From Novosphingobium percolationis (lineage in GTDB: Bacteria > Pseudomonadota > Alphaproteobacteria > Sphingomonadales > Sphingomonadaceae), in NCBI RefSeq assembly GCF_020179425.1, contig NZ_JAILYM010000006.1:62001-126000 (forward strand): a DNA stretch of 64,000 bases, in the 5' to 3' direction. Positions within the stretch are counted from its first letter, which is position 1. Every line of letters starts with the position of its first letter. The translations under genes and the position numbers were made by a program. Shown one piece after another: positions 1 through 8,610 of the stretch. The notes beneath the pieces were generated by a model that ran no database searches, had not been told where the DNA came from, and was given only the letters and a program-made list of their open reading frames with translations.

Positions 1-1
1 C

Positions 2-1624
2 ACCACCGGCCCGCTGGGGCAGGGTATCGCGATGGCGGTGGGCATGGCCATGGCCGAACGCCACCTCAACGCGCAGTTCGGTGACGATCTGGTCGATCAC
101 AAGACCTGGGTGATCGCCGGCGACGGCTGCCTGATGGAAGGCGTCAACCACGAAGCCATCGGACTTGCCGGTACGCTGAAGCTTGGCCGTCTCAACGTGT
201 TGTGGGACGACAACAAGATCACCATCGACGGCGACACTTCGCTGTCGACCAGCGAGGACATCCTTGCCCGCTATGCCGCCACCGGCTGGCACACCACGTC
301 GTGCGACGGCCATGACTTTGCCGACATCGCGCGCGCGCTGGCCGAAGCTGCCGCCGATCCGCGCCCGTCGCTGGTCGCCTGCCGCACCGTGATCGGCAAG
401 GGCGCGCCCAACAAGCAGGGCGGCCACAACGTCCACGGCGCGCCGCTGGGTGCCGATGAAATCGCCGCCGCGCGCGAATATCTCGGCTGGAGCGCCGCGC
501 CATTCGAAGTCCCGGCGGACATCCTCGCCAACTGGCGCGAAACTGGCAAGGCGGGCGCTGCAGCCCACGCCGAATGGCAGGCCCGCGCCGCCAAGAGCGA
601 CAAGGCTGCCGAACTCGCGCGCCGCATGGCGGGCGAACTTCCGGCCGACACCGGCTTCGATGCCTATATCCAGTCGCTGATCGCCAACCCGCCCAAGGTC
701 GCCACCCGCAAGGCGAGCGAAATGGCGCTGGAAGCCTTCACCGCCGCGATCCCCGAAATGGTCGGCGGTTCGGCCGACCTCACCGGCTCGAACCTGACCA
801 AGACCAAGTCGACCACGCCGTTCTCGGCCGACAGCTATGACGGTCGCTATGTCTACTACGGCATCCGCGAATTCGGCATGGCCGCGGCGATGAACGGCAT
901 GGCGCTGCACGGTGGGATCGTGCCCTACGGCGGCACCTTCCTCGTGTTCGCCGACTACTGCCGCAACGCCATTCGCATGTCGGCGCTGCAGCACACCCGC
1001 GCGATCTACGTGCTGAGCCACGATTCGATCGGCCTTGGCGAAGACGGCCCGACCCACCAGCCGGTCGAACACGTCATGTCGCTGCGCCTGATCCCCGGCC
1101 TCAAGGTGTTCCGCCCCGCCGACGCGATCGAGACTGCCGAAGCCTGGGCGCTGGCGCTGGCCGACAAGCACGCCTCGTCGGTCCTTGCGCTGTCGCGCCA
1201 GAACCTGCCGCCGGTGCGTTTCGATGCCGAGATGAAGAGCGCCAAGGGTGCCTATCGCCTCGTCGATGCCACCGCCGCGCGCAAGGTCGTGCTGGTCGCC
1301 ACGGGTTCGGAAGTCGCGCTGGCCAAGGACGTTGCCGCTGCTCTCGAAGCGCAAGGGCTGGGCGCGGACGTGGTCTCGGCCCCGTGCCTCGAACTGTTCG
1401 ATGCGCAGGACGACGCCTACCGTGCCGACGTGCTGCCCGCGGGCGTGCTCAAGGTCTCGATCGAGGCGGGCGTCACCATGGGCTGGCACAAGTATGTCGG
1501 CGATGGCCTGACCATCGGCATGGACACCTTCGGCGCATCGGCCCCGGCCGACGTGCTGTTCGACCACTTCGGGTTCAGCGTGGACAAGATCGTCCCGCAG
1601 ATCCTCGCCCGTCTGGGCAACTGA
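2..1624 (+). CDS. tkt: Transketolase, 5' end outside the window
   Basis: Thiamine-diphosphate enzyme of the pentose phosphate pathway that moves two-carbon ketol units between sugar phosphates; cytoplasmic. 540 codons are visible in frame from base 2. The family is about 655-670 residues, so roughly the first 115-130 lie outside the window. The visible part begins at TTGPLGQG, followed by the cofactor motif GDGCLMEG ending in WDDN about 30 residues later. The pyrimidine-domain signature [12 protein letters not shown] follows, then a complete C-terminal domain. The ATG at 32 is internal and not the true start. It is followed after 31 bp by gap, and the order tkt-gap-MOSC-pgk-fba suggests a glycolysis/pentose phosphate cluster. 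Identity is secure. Confidence 0.96.
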   Translation, partial: TTGPLGQGIAMAVGMAMAERHLNAQFGDDLVDHKTWVIAGDGCLMEGVNHEAIGLAGTLKLGRLNVLWDDNKITIDGDTSLSTSEDILARYAATGWHTTSCDGHDFADIARALAEAAADPRPSLVACRTVIGKGAPNKQGGHNVHGAPLGADEIAAAREYLGWSAAPFEVPADILANWRETGKAGAAAHAEWQARAAKSDKAAELARRMAGELPADTGFDAYIQSLIANPPKVATRKASEMALEAFTAAIPEMVGGSADLTGSNLTKTKSTTPFSADSYDGRYVYYGIREFGMAAAMNGMALHGGIVPYGGTFLVFADYCRNAIRMSALQHTRAIYVLSHDSIGLGEDGPTHQPVEHVMSLRLIPGLKVFRPADAIETAEAWALALADKHASSVLALSRQNLPPVRFDAEMKSAKGAYRLVDATAARKVVLVATGSEVALAKDVAAALEAQGLGADVVSAPCLELFDAQDDAYRADVLPAGVLKVSIEAGVTMGWHKYVGDGLTIGMDTFGASAPADVLFDHFGFSVDKIVPQILARLGN

Positions 1625-1655
1625 TCCACGATTTAACGCAGGGAGTTTTTGCGAC

Positions 1656-2663
1656 ATGGCGATCAAGGTTGCGATCAACGGTTTCGGACGTATCGGGCGC
1701 AACGTCGCGCGCGCCATTCTCGAACGCCCGGAATGCGGGCTCGAACTGGTTTCGATCAACGACCTGGCCGATGCCAAGGCCAATGCCCTGCTGTTCAAGC
1801 GTGACAGCGTCCACGGCGCGTTTTCGGGCGACGTTTCGGTCGATGGCAACGACCTGATCGTCAACGGCAAGCGCATCCAGGTGACCGCTGAGCGCGATCC
1901 GGCCAACCTGCCGCACGCCGCCAACGGCGTGGACATCGCGTTCGAATGCACCGGCTTCTTTACCAACCGCGATGGCGGACAGAAGCACCTCGACGCGGGC
2001 GCCAAGCGCGTGCTGATCTCGGCGCCTGCCAAGAACGTCGACCTGACGGTCGTGTTCGGCGTGAACCACGACAAGCTGACCGGCGATCACCTGATCGTCT
2101 CGAACGCTTCGTGCACCACCAACTGCCTCGCCCCGATGGCCAAGGTGCTGCATGAATCGATCGGTATCGAGCGTGGCCTGATGACCACGATCCACTCGTA
2201 CACCAACGACCAGAAGATCCTCGACCAGATCCACAGCGATCCGCGTCGTGCGCGCGCCGCCGCGATGAACATGATCCCGACCAGCACCGGCGCCGCCGTG
2301 GCCGTGGGTGAAGTTCTGCCCGACCTGAAAGGCAAGCTCGACGGTTCGTCGATCCGCGTGCCGACCCCGAACGTGTCGGTCGTCGACCTGACCTTCACGC
2401 CCAAGCGCGACACCACCGTGGAAGAAGTCAACGGCCTGCTCAAGGCCGCTGCCGAAGGCGCGCTGAAGGGCGTGCTGGGCTTCACCGCCGAACCGCTGGT
2501 GTCGATCGACTTCAACCACGATTCGCACTCGTCGACGATCGACAGCCTCGAAACGGCTGTCCTCGAAGGCAAGCTGGTGCGCGTGCTGTCGTGGTACGAC
2601 AACGAATGGGGCTTCTCGAACCGCATGCTCGACACCGCGGGCGCGATGGCGAAGTTCCTCTAA
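1656..2663 (+). CDS. gap: Glyceraldehyde-3-phosphate dehydrogenase, type I
   Basis: Oxidises glyceraldehyde 3-phosphate to 1,3-bisphosphoglycerate with NAD(P) in glycolysis. 335 residues, the normal family length. The N-terminal Rossmann motif is [14 protein letters not shown]. The catalytic site [12 protein letters not shown] places the nucleophilic Cys at 153, followed by the catalytic His in TTIHSYT. The C-terminal [11 protein letters not shown] is typical. A ribosome site AGGGAG precedes the ATG. The gene sits 31 bp after tkt and 10 bp before the MOSC gene, so co-transcription is likely. Confidence 0.97.
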   Translation: MAIKVAINGFGRIGRNVARAILERPECGLELVSINDLADAKANALLFKRDSVHGAFSGDVSVDGNDLIVNGKRIQVTAERDPANLPHAANGVDIAFECTGFFTNRDGGQKHLDAGAKRVLISAPAKNVDLTVVFGVNHDKLTGDHLIVSNASCTTNCLAPMAKVLHESIGIERGLMTTIHSYTNDQKILDQIHSDPRRARAAAMNMIPTSTGAAVAVGEVLPDLKGKLDGSSIRVPTPNVSVVDLTFTPKRDTTVEEVNGLLKAAAEGALKGVLGFTAEPLVSIDFNHDSHSSTIDSLETAVLEGKLVRVLSWYDNEWGFSNRMLDTAGAMAKFL

Positions 2664-2673
2664 GACACCTGCG

Positions 2674-3135
2674 ATGGGGGCGGGACTCCTTCAGGGCATC
2701 GCGCGGCATGATCGGCCGCGCGGTTCCATCGAGACGGTGTCCCGCGTCCGCGTGACCGAAGGCGAGGGCGTCCACGGCGATCTGCGTGGCGCCCTCCGCC
2801 CCGGCAAGACCGGCAAGCGGCAGATCACGCTGATGGAAGCGGAGAGCTGGGCCGCCGCGCTGGCTGATCTCAAAATAGACCTGCCCTGGCACGTGCGCCG
2901 CGCGAACCTTCTGGTCAGCGGCCTGCGTCTGCCGCGCGAACCCGGCGCGATCATCCGCATCGGTGCCACCTTGCGCATCCGCGTGAACTGCGAATGCGAC
3001 CCGTGCAGCCGCATGGACGAAATAGCCCCCGGCCTGAAGGCCGCGCTGCTGCCCGACTGGCGCGGCGGCGTGTGCGGCAAGGTCATCAGCGATGGCGACA
3101 TCGCCATCGGCGACGAAGTGAGGATCGAGACATGA
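2674..3135 (+). CDS. MOSC domain-containing protein
   Basis: 153 residues spanning a stand-alone MOSC domain, the fold found in the C terminus of molybdenum-cofactor sulfurases and in YiiM/YuaD-like proteins. The motif [13 protein letters not shown] is followed by a G..IRIG..LRI beta stretch and then CECDPCSRM, which contains the conserved Cys. There are no signal peptide or membrane segments, so it is cytoplasmic. It lies 10 bp after gap and its stop overlaps the pgk start as ATGA, so it is translationally coupled to pgk. The substrate is unknown. MOSC proteins are thought to handle sulfur or N-hydroxylated compounds, but nothing here links it to glycolysis beyond position. Confidence 0.8.
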   Translation: MGAGLLQGIARHDRPRGSIETVSRVRVTEGEGVHGDLRGALRPGKTGKRQITLMEAESWAAALADLKIDLPWHVRRANLLVSGLRLPREPGAIIRIGATLRIRVNCECDPCSRMDEIAPGLKAALLPDWRGGVCGKVISDGDIAIGDEVRIET

Positions 3136-4325
3136 GCTTCAAGACGCTGGACGATATCGGTGACGTTTCGGGTAAGGCCGTGCTGGTCCGCGAGGATCTC
3201 AACGTACCGATGGCCGATGGCAAGGTGACCGACGACACCCGCCTGCGCGCGACCGTGGCGACGCTGACCGAACTGGCCGACAAGGGCGCCAAGGTGCTGG
3301 TGCTGGCTCACTTCGGCCGCCCCAAGGGTGAACGCAGCGAGGCGAACTCGCTGGCGCAGATCGTGCCGTCGCTGTCGGACGTGCTGGGGCGCCCGGTCGC
3401 GTTCATCGACGATTGCGCCGGCGAAGCTGCCGAAGCCGCGGTCGCGGCGCTGCCTGCGGGCGCGATCGCGGTGCTGGAGAACACGCGCTTCCACAAGGGC
3501 GAGGAAAAGAACGATCCTGCGCTGGTTGCCGCCATCGCGAAGCTCGGCGCGGCCTATGTCAACGACGCGTTCTCGGCCGCGCACCGCGCGCACGCGTCGA
3601 CCGAGGGGCTGGCCAGGGTGCTTCCCGCCTATGCCGGCCGCGCGATGGAGGCCGAACTGACGGCGCTGGAAAAGGCGCTGGGCCAGCCGGAACGTCCCGT
3701 CGCAGCCGTTGTTGGCGGCGCCAAGGTCTCGACCAAGCTCGACGTGCTCAAGCATCTGGTCAGCAAGGTCGATCACCTGATCATCGGTGGCGGCATGGCC
3801 AACACGTTCCTTGCCGCGCGCGGGGTCGATGTGGGCAAGTCACTGTGCGAGCATGACCTGACCGGCACCGCCGAGGAAATCCTCGACAACGCCGACAAGG
3901 CGGGCTGCACCGTTCACCTGCCCTACGACGTGGTGGTGTCGAAGGAATTCGCCGCCAACCCCGCCAGCTTGCGCACCTGCAACGTGCATGAAGTGGCCGC
4001 TGACGAGATGATCCTCGACGTGGGGCCGCAGGCGGTCGAAGCGCTGGGCGACGTGCTCAAGACCTGCAAGACGCTGGTGTGGAACGGCCCGATGGGTGCG
4101 TTCGAGATCGAACCGTTCGACGCCGCGACGGTGGCGCTGGCCCGCACGGCTGCGGCGCTGACCAAGGAAGGCTCGCTGATTTCGGTGGCCGGTGGTGGCG
4201 ATACCGTCGCCGCGCTGAACCACGCGGGCGCGGCCGGTGATTTCTCGTACATCTCGACCGCCGGGGGCGCGTTCCTCGAATGGATGGAAGGCAAGGAACT
4301 GCCGGGCGTCGCCGCGCTCGGCTGA
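3132..4325 (+). CDS. pgk: Phosphoglycerate kinase
   Basis: Transfers phosphate between 1,3-bisphosphoglycerate and ADP. 397 residues with both Rossmann lobes. The N-terminal substrate motif is [18 protein letters not shown], the hinge and nucleotide motif is [11 protein letters not shown], and the C-terminal loop is [10 protein letters not shown]. The start at 3132 was chosen because MSFKTLDD matches the family N terminus. An in-frame ATG at 2994 would add 46 residues overlapping the MOSC gene without homology. The ATG overlaps the MOSC stop by 4 nt. It is followed by a 244-bp gap holding a dispersed repeat and a strong hairpin before fba. Confidence 0.97.
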   Translation: MSFKTLDDIGDVSGKAVLVREDLNVPMADGKVTDDTRLRATVATLTELADKGAKVLVLAHFGRPKGERSEANSLAQIVPSLSDVLGRPVAFIDDCAGEAAEAAVAALPAGAIAVLENTRFHKGEEKNDPALVAAIAKLGAAYVNDAFSAAHRAHASTEGLARVLPAYAGRAMEAELTALEKALGQPERPVAAVVGGAKVSTKLDVLKHLVSKVDHLIIGGGMANTFLAARGVDVGKSLCEHDLTGTAEEILDNADKAGCTVHLPYDVVVSKEFAANPASLRTCNVHEVAADEMILDVGPQAVEALGDVLKTCKTLVWNGPMGAFEIEPFDAATVALARTAAALTKEGSLISVAGGGDTVAALNHAGAAGDFSYISTAGGAFLEWMEGKELPGVAALG

Positions 4326-4391
4326 CGGGGCGGGCAATGCCGCGCCCACCCCGCTGCGACTAACGCCTGCTATGCAGGCGCAAGTCTCGCT

Positions 4392-4426
4392 CCCCTCCCG
4401 CAGGCGGGAGGGGTTGGGGGTGGGCC
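4392..4426 (+). repeat. GC-rich palindromic dispersed repeat, copy 1
   Basis: A 35-nt element with a perfect 10-bp hairpin CCCCTCCCGC / GCGGGAGGGG (4392-4401 and 4404-4413, 2-nt loop) and a conserved tail GGGGGTGGGCC. The same element in reverse orientation lies at 24395-24429 with about three substitutions. Both copies are intergenic. It resembles a REP-type element of sphingomonads; no function can be read from the sequence. Confidence 0.8.
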
Positions 4427-4455
4427 AGCCCTTGTCCAAAAAATTGTCCTATCCG

Positions 4456-4489
4456 ACAGGCGCGATGTTGCACTGCAACTCGCGCCTGT
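4456..4489 (+). other. Strong RNA hairpin in the pgk-fba gap
   Basis: Inverted repeat ACAGGCGCGA (4456-4465) and TCGCGCCTGT (4480-4489), enclosing a second 5-bp stem GTTGC/GCAAC (4467-4471, 4475-4479) with a 3-nt loop and a single unpaired T. There is no real T-run after it, so it is not a convincing intrinsic terminator. It may stabilise or process the pgk-fba transcript or attenuate read-through. Confidence 0.5.
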
Positions 4490-4569
4490 TTATGGAGCGC
4501 TCGCGCATAGGTATGCGCCCAAGATTCCCGGACTTCGGTCCGCCCACCCTCCATTGCACGGAAACCGCC

Positions 4570-5478
4570 ATGAACTACGCCGAAATGACCGAGAAGATGG
4601 CCGCGGGTAACGGTTTCATCGCCGCGCTCGACCAGAGCGGCGGTTCGACCCCGAAGGCGCTCGCGGGCTACGGCGTGGAAGCCGATGCGTGGGGCACCGA
4701 AGAGGAAATGTTCGGCCTGATCCACGACATGCGCAGCCGCATCATCAAGTCGCCCGCGTTCAGCGGTGACAAGGTCATCGGCGCGATCCTGTTCGAACGC
4801 ACCATGGATGGCACCGTCGATGGCAAGCCGACGCCTGCCGCGCTGATCGAGAAGGGTGTCGTCCCCTTCATCAAGATCGACAAGGGCCTGGAAGACGAAG
4901 CCAACGGCGTCCAGCTGATGAAGCCGATGCCGACGCTGGATGCGCTGCTCGAACGTTCGAAGGCGCTGGGCGTCTATGGCACCAAGGAACGCTCGGTGAT
5001 CAATTCGGCCAATGCCGAAGGCATCGCCGCCGTGGTCAAGCAGCAGTTCGAAGTCGGTCAGCAGGTTCTTTCGCACGGCATGATGCCGATCATCGAGCCG
5101 GAAGTGAACATCAAGAGCGAGACGCGCGCCGAGTGCGACACGATCCTGCTCGCCGAGATCCTCAAGAACCTCGACACGCTGCCCGAAGGCCAGAAGGTCA
5201 TGCTCAAGCTGTCGCTGCCGGTCGTGGCGGGCACCTTCGATCCGCTGGTTTCGCACCCCAAGGTGCTGCGCGTGGTCGCGCTGTCGGGCGGCTTCAAGCG
5301 TCCCGAAGCCTGCGTCGAACTGGCCAAGAATGCCGGGATCATTGCCAGCTTCAGCCGCGCGCTGCTGGAAGACCTGCGCTTCCAGATGACCGACGCCGAA
5401 TTCGACGCCTCGCTCGGCGCTGCGATCGACGAAATCTACACGGGCTCGACGGTCAAGACTGCTCCGGTCGCGGCCTGA
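4570..5478 (+). CDS. fda: Fructose-bisphosphate aldolase, class I
   Basis: Cleaves fructose 1,6-bisphosphate reversibly to two triose phosphates. 302 residues, matching the short bacterial Schiff-base (metal-independent) class I type. The family signature LDQSGGSTPKALAGYGV is at residues 18-34, with further conserved blocks GAILFERTMDG and MPIIEPEVNI and a lysine in VMLKLSLP. The start at 4570 gives the family N terminus; the in-frame ATG at 4237 would extend back into pgk. It is the last gene of the carbon cluster and is followed by a bidirectional terminator. Confidence 0.93.
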   Translation: MNYAEMTEKMAAGNGFIAALDQSGGSTPKALAGYGVEADAWGTEEEMFGLIHDMRSRIIKSPAFSGDKVIGAILFERTMDGTVDGKPTPAALIEKGVVPFIKIDKGLEDEANGVQLMKPMPTLDALLERSKALGVYGTKERSVINSANAEGIAAVVKQQFEVGQQVLSHGMMPIIEPEVNIKSETRAECDTILLAEILKNLDTLPEGQKVMLKLSLPVVAGTFDPLVSHPKVLRVVALSGGFKRPEACVELAKNAGIIASFSRALLEDLRFQMTDAEFDASLGAAIDEIYTGSTVKTAPVAA

Positions 5479-5532
5479 CGCGGCGGGCGCTCCGCGCGCC
5501 CGCACCCGTTGCGTGAGGATGATGAAAAGGCG

Positions 5533-5575
5533 CGCCTCTCGCCCCGGCCAACCGGGGGAGGGGCGTCTTTCGTTT
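5533..5575 (+). terminator. Bidirectional intrinsic terminator after fda
   Basis: Stem of about 14 bp (one G-T pair, one bulged G): 5533-5547 pairs with 5552-5565 around the loop CCAA. It is followed on the + strand by TCTTTCGTTT, and on the - strand the outer arm runs into CCTTTTC. It lies between fda and the convergent lipoprotein gene, where a two-way terminator fits. Confidence 0.7.
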
Positions 5576-5580
5576 CGGGG

Positions 5581-5953
5581 CTACTGCGCGTCGAAGCGGA
5601 TGTGGAAGCGGTAGTCGCCGGGCTTGATCGGCGTGTCGGTGCGTGTCGGCGGCTCGACGGAATCGAGCATGATCGCGCCGCCCCGCACCAGTGCGGGTTC
5701 GCCCAGTACCAGCTTGCGCTGCTGTGCCCGTCCTTCCTGCGTCACGGTCGCCGCGAGCACGACCCGGCCCGCCCAGACGCAGCGCGCGTTCATCGGGCAG
5801 CGGCTGTCTTCCACCACTTCGTCGGCGCGAACGCTGACCGGCCCCGCGCGTAGTTTCGCCAAGGCGGGCAAAACCATCATCGCGCACTACGGCGGGGATG
5901 GTGGCGCAGGCCGCCAGGGGAACGAAGGCGAGGGCTGCGAGAAGCGTTTTCAT
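5581..5953 (-). pseudogene. Small lipoprotein gene, frameshifted
   Basis: The first frame reads a lipoprotein signal MKTLLAALAFVPLAAC with a lipobox Cys at 16, continuing to FARLGETTRG. It then becomes arginine-rich nonsense running past 5500. A +1 frame shared with the downstream part reads GPVSVRADEVVEDSRC, then PMNARCVWAGRV, and ends at 5581, which looks like a genuine secreted beta-rich domain with a Cys pair. Removing one G from the GGGG run (CCCC on the + strand at 5842-5845) joins the two into one protein of about 123 residues. This is either a real inactivating frameshift or a sequencing or assembly error. Function unknown. Confidence 0.7.
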
Positions 5954-6036
5954 GCGGGCTATAATCGGGGAGGCCGCTGAACGGTTCCGGAACGCCCGAT
6001 TGCACTGGACCGACGGCGAGAGTAGGGCGCGGGGCC

Positions 6037-6696
6037 ATGGCGCATCCTTCCTGCTCGATCTACCTGATCTCTCCGCTCGATGTCTCCGGCGATTTTCCCG
6101 ACCGGCTGGTCCGCGCGCTCGACGCCTCGGACCCGGCGGCGCCGGTCGCGGCGTTCCAGTTCCGCGTGAAGGACATGGACGAGCACCAGGCCGCTCGCCT
6201 CGCCGAACCGCTCCAGCGCATCTGCGCCGAGCGCGAGGTCGCCTTCATCGTCAACGATTCCATCGCGCTGGCCAAGCGGCTGGGGGCGGACGGGGTGCAT
6301 CTGGGGCAAGGTGACGGCACGGTGGCGGATGCGCGCCAGCGGCTGGGCCGCGATGCGCAGATCGGCGTGACCTGCCACGACAGCCGCCACCTTGCCATGG
6401 AAGCGGGCGAAGCGGGGGCCGACTACGTGGCGTTCGGCGCGTTCTTCCCGAGCAGCACCAAGGAAACCAAGCACCGGCCCGAACCCGACCTGCTGGCGTG
6501 GTGGTCGATGCTGTTCGAGATTCCCTGCGTCGCCATCGGCGGGATCACGGCGGAAAACTGCGGGCCTCTAGTGCAGGCGGGGGCGGATTTCCTGGCGGTC
6601 AGCCAGGCCGTGTGGGGTGCCGACGAAGCCGAGGGCGTGCGCAAGCTGGCGCAGGCGATCACCGCCGCCGCGCGGGAGATCCCCGGAACCGATTGA
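6037..6696 (+). CDS. thiE: Thiamine-phosphate synthase family protein
   Basis: 219 residues, a TIM barrel of the ThiE/TenI family that joins the thiazole and pyrimidine phosphates to make thiamine phosphate. Conserved features are AFQFRVKDMDE near residue 45, FIVNDSIALA, the GADGVHLGQGDG phosphate loop, the GVTCHDS strand, the FGAFFPSSTKE segment, and a C-terminal AIGGITAENC. No other thiamine genes are adjacent and no THI-element-like leader was seen. TenI-like paralogues cannot be fully excluded. The next gene, an L,D-transpeptidase, begins 42 bp later. Confidence 0.85.
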   Translation: MAHPSCSIYLISPLDVSGDFPDRLVRALDASDPAAPVAAFQFRVKDMDEHQAARLAEPLQRICAEREVAFIVNDSIALAKRLGADGVHLGQGDGTVADARQRLGRDAQIGVTCHDSRHLAMEAGEAGADYVAFGAFFPSSTKETKHRPEPDLLAWWSMLFEIPCVAIGGITAENCGPLVQAGADFLAVSQAVWGADEAEGVRKLAQAITAAAREIPGTD

Positions 6697-6738
6697 CCGT
6701 TTTGGTGTTTTTCCGGGCAAAGAGAACCGGGAGCACCC

Positions 6739-7884
6739 ATGCATCGCCTGTTGTTGACCACTTGTCTCGCCCTGACCTTGGCGGGATGCAATTCGAACGG
6801 TTCCGGGCAGGCGATCGACGGGAACGAAAGCGCGGCGGCGAGCGATCCCGCCGCGTCGCCGACCCCCGACATCACGGCGGACGCCATGGCCTCGCACGAT
6901 CCCGGGCCGGGGCAGGCGCCCGATCCCGCACAGGCCGACGACCAGCCTCGCCCGGTGATGAAGGCACAAGTGATCCTTGACCGGCAGGGCTTTTCGCCCG
7001 GCGTGGTCGACGGGAAAATGGGGCTTTCCACCGTCAATGCGCTGAAGGGCTTCCAGGAGGCCAACAACCTGACCCCGACGGGCGAGCTGGACGAGCCGAC
7101 GATGACGGTGCTGTCGCGCTGGGCGCAGATCGCGGCGACGCGGCTGGTGACGATTCCCGCAGATTTTGCCGCAGGGCCTTTTGCACCGCTACCCAAGGAT
7201 CCGGTCGAGCAGGCCAAGCTGCCGGGCATGGGCTATGCATCGCTGGACGAAAAGCTGGCCGAGCGTTTCCACACCACGGTCGCCACCTTGCACGCGCTGA
7301 ACGGTGGGGCGCCGGCGGGACAGAACGCGGCGGCGCCGGTTCCGGCATTTTCGGCCGGGCAGCGCATTCGCGTGCCCAATGTCGGTGCGGACACGATCAA
7401 TGCCGCCGGGATCAAGGATGTGGGCTGGGTACGGACGCTGGTCATGCTCGGCGTGGGCAGCGACCAACCGTCGCTGGAACGCATCGTGGTGAGCCGCAGC
7501 CGGGGCACGCTGACGGGGTACGATACCGCGGGCAAGGTTCTGGCGCGGTTCACGGTGACCACGGGATCGAGCCACGATCCGTTGCCGCTGGGCAAGTGGA
7601 AGATCTATGGCATCGATCACAACCCGAAGTTCCACTACAACCCGGCGTTGTTCTGGGACGTATCGGACAAGAAGCCCAAGGTGCTGTTGCCGCCCGGCCC
7701 CAATGGCCCGGTTGGCGTGGTGTGGATCGACCTGTCGAAGGAGCACTACGGCATCCACGGCACGCCCGAGCCTGAAACGATCGGGCGCACGCAAAGCCAT
7801 GGCTGCGTCCGCCTGACCAACTGGGATGCCGCGCGGCTGGCGCAGATGGTCTCCACCTCCACGCGCGTCGAGTTTGTGCCCTGA
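6739..7884 (+). CDS. L,D-transpeptidase lipoprotein with peptidoglycan-binding domain
   Basis: Predicted cell-wall cross-linking enzyme, 381 residues. A lipoprotein signal ends in LAGC with Cys 17. A low-complexity Pro/Ala/Asp linker follows, then a peptidoglycan-binding type 1 domain (about 70-130, DRQGFSPGVVDGKMG). The YkuD catalytic domain covers about 245-378 with the motif HGTPEPETIG and the catalytic SHGCVRLTN, Cys 356. It is anchored in the periplasm. Its TGA overlaps the start of the M23 peptidase gene by 1 nt, so a remodelling enzyme and a putative hydrolase are made together. Confidence 0.92.
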   Translation: MHRLLLTTCLALTLAGCNSNGSGQAIDGNESAAASDPAASPTPDITADAMASHDPGPGQAPDPAQADDQPRPVMKAQVILDRQGFSPGVVDGKMGLSTVNALKGFQEANNLTPTGELDEPTMTVLSRWAQIAATRLVTIPADFAAGPFAPLPKDPVEQAKLPGMGYASLDEKLAERFHTTVATLHALNGGAPAGQNAAAPVPAFSAGQRIRVPNVGADTINAAGIKDVGWVRTLVMLGVGSDQPSLERIVVSRSRGTLTGYDTAGKVLARFTVTTGSSHDPLPLGKWKIYGIDHNPKFHYNPALFWDVSDKKPKVLLPPGPNGPVGVVWIDLSKEHYGIHGTPEPETIGRTQSHGCVRLTNWDAARLAQMVSTSTRVEFVP

Positions 7885-8570
7885 TGCCCGCCGCAGCCGA
7901 TATCGGGCAATGGCGCGACCGCCCCACCGCTTCGTTCTGGCCCAAGGCGCGGCTGGTGATCGTCACGGCCACGGTCACGTCTGCCGCGTGGGTGGTGGCA
8001 GGCGCGCTGTGGCTCAATGCGCGCATCCCGCGTCCGGCGCGGCCGGCGCTTCCGGTCGCTGTGGTCGCGCCGGACAAGCTGGCGTTCTCCGAACCTGCGG
8101 CGCAGGCAGGAACGGACGCTTCCTGGCAGCGCGTTCCCGTGCAGGTCATGCCGGTAAAGGGCATCAGCAGCGCTGCACTCGTCGATACCTATACCCAGAG
8201 CAGGGCGGGTGGAGCGCGGGTTCACGATGCGATCGACATCATGGCGCCTGCCGGAACGCCGGTACTCGCGGCGCTGCCGGGGCGGGTGGAAAAGCTGTTT
8301 CTGTCACGCGATGGCGGCAATACGATCTATGTTCGCGCGCCCGATGGCGCGACCATGGCCTATTACGCGCACCTTGCCGCCTATGCGCCGGGCCTTGCCG
8401 AAGGGCAGGTGGTGAAGCCGGGACAGGTTCTGGGCGCGGTGGGCGCAACGGGCAATGCAGACCCGGCCGCGCCGCATCTCCATTTCGCGCTGATGCGCAC
8501 CACGCCGCAAGCGCGCTGGTACGAAGGCGCGCCGTTCAATCCCTATCCGTTGCTGCGCCGCCTTCCCTGA
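7884..8570 (+). CDS. M23 family metallopeptidase, membrane anchored
   Basis: 228 residues. One membrane segment near residues 20-45 is followed by a LytM/M23 beta-lytic domain. Zinc and catalytic motifs are RVHDAIDIMAP (H, D), YYAHLAAY and the closing PHLHFALMR. All ligands expected for an active endopeptidase appear present. It is predicted to cut peptidoglycan cross-bridges in the periplasm. The start overlaps the stop of the L,D-transpeptidase gene (TGATG). Confidence 0.88.
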   Translation: MPAAADIGQWRDRPTASFWPKARLVIVTATVTSAAWVVAGALWLNARIPRPARPALPVAVVAPDKLAFSEPAAQAGTDASWQRVPVQVMPVKGISSAALVDTYTQSRAGGARVHDAIDIMAPAGTPVLAALPGRVEKLFLSRDGGNTIYVRAPDGATMAYYAHLAAYAPGLAEGQVVKPGQVLGAVGATGNADPAAPHLHFALMRTTPQARWYEGAPFNPYPLLRRLP

Positions 8571-8610
8571 GGGGCCTTCGCGTGCCACACCGGCTGCAAA
8601 GGAGATTGCC

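Noticed and set aside
5954..6036. Thiamine riboswitch (THI element) before thiE
   Set aside because: The leader is only 83 bp and contains none of the conserved THI-element blocks.
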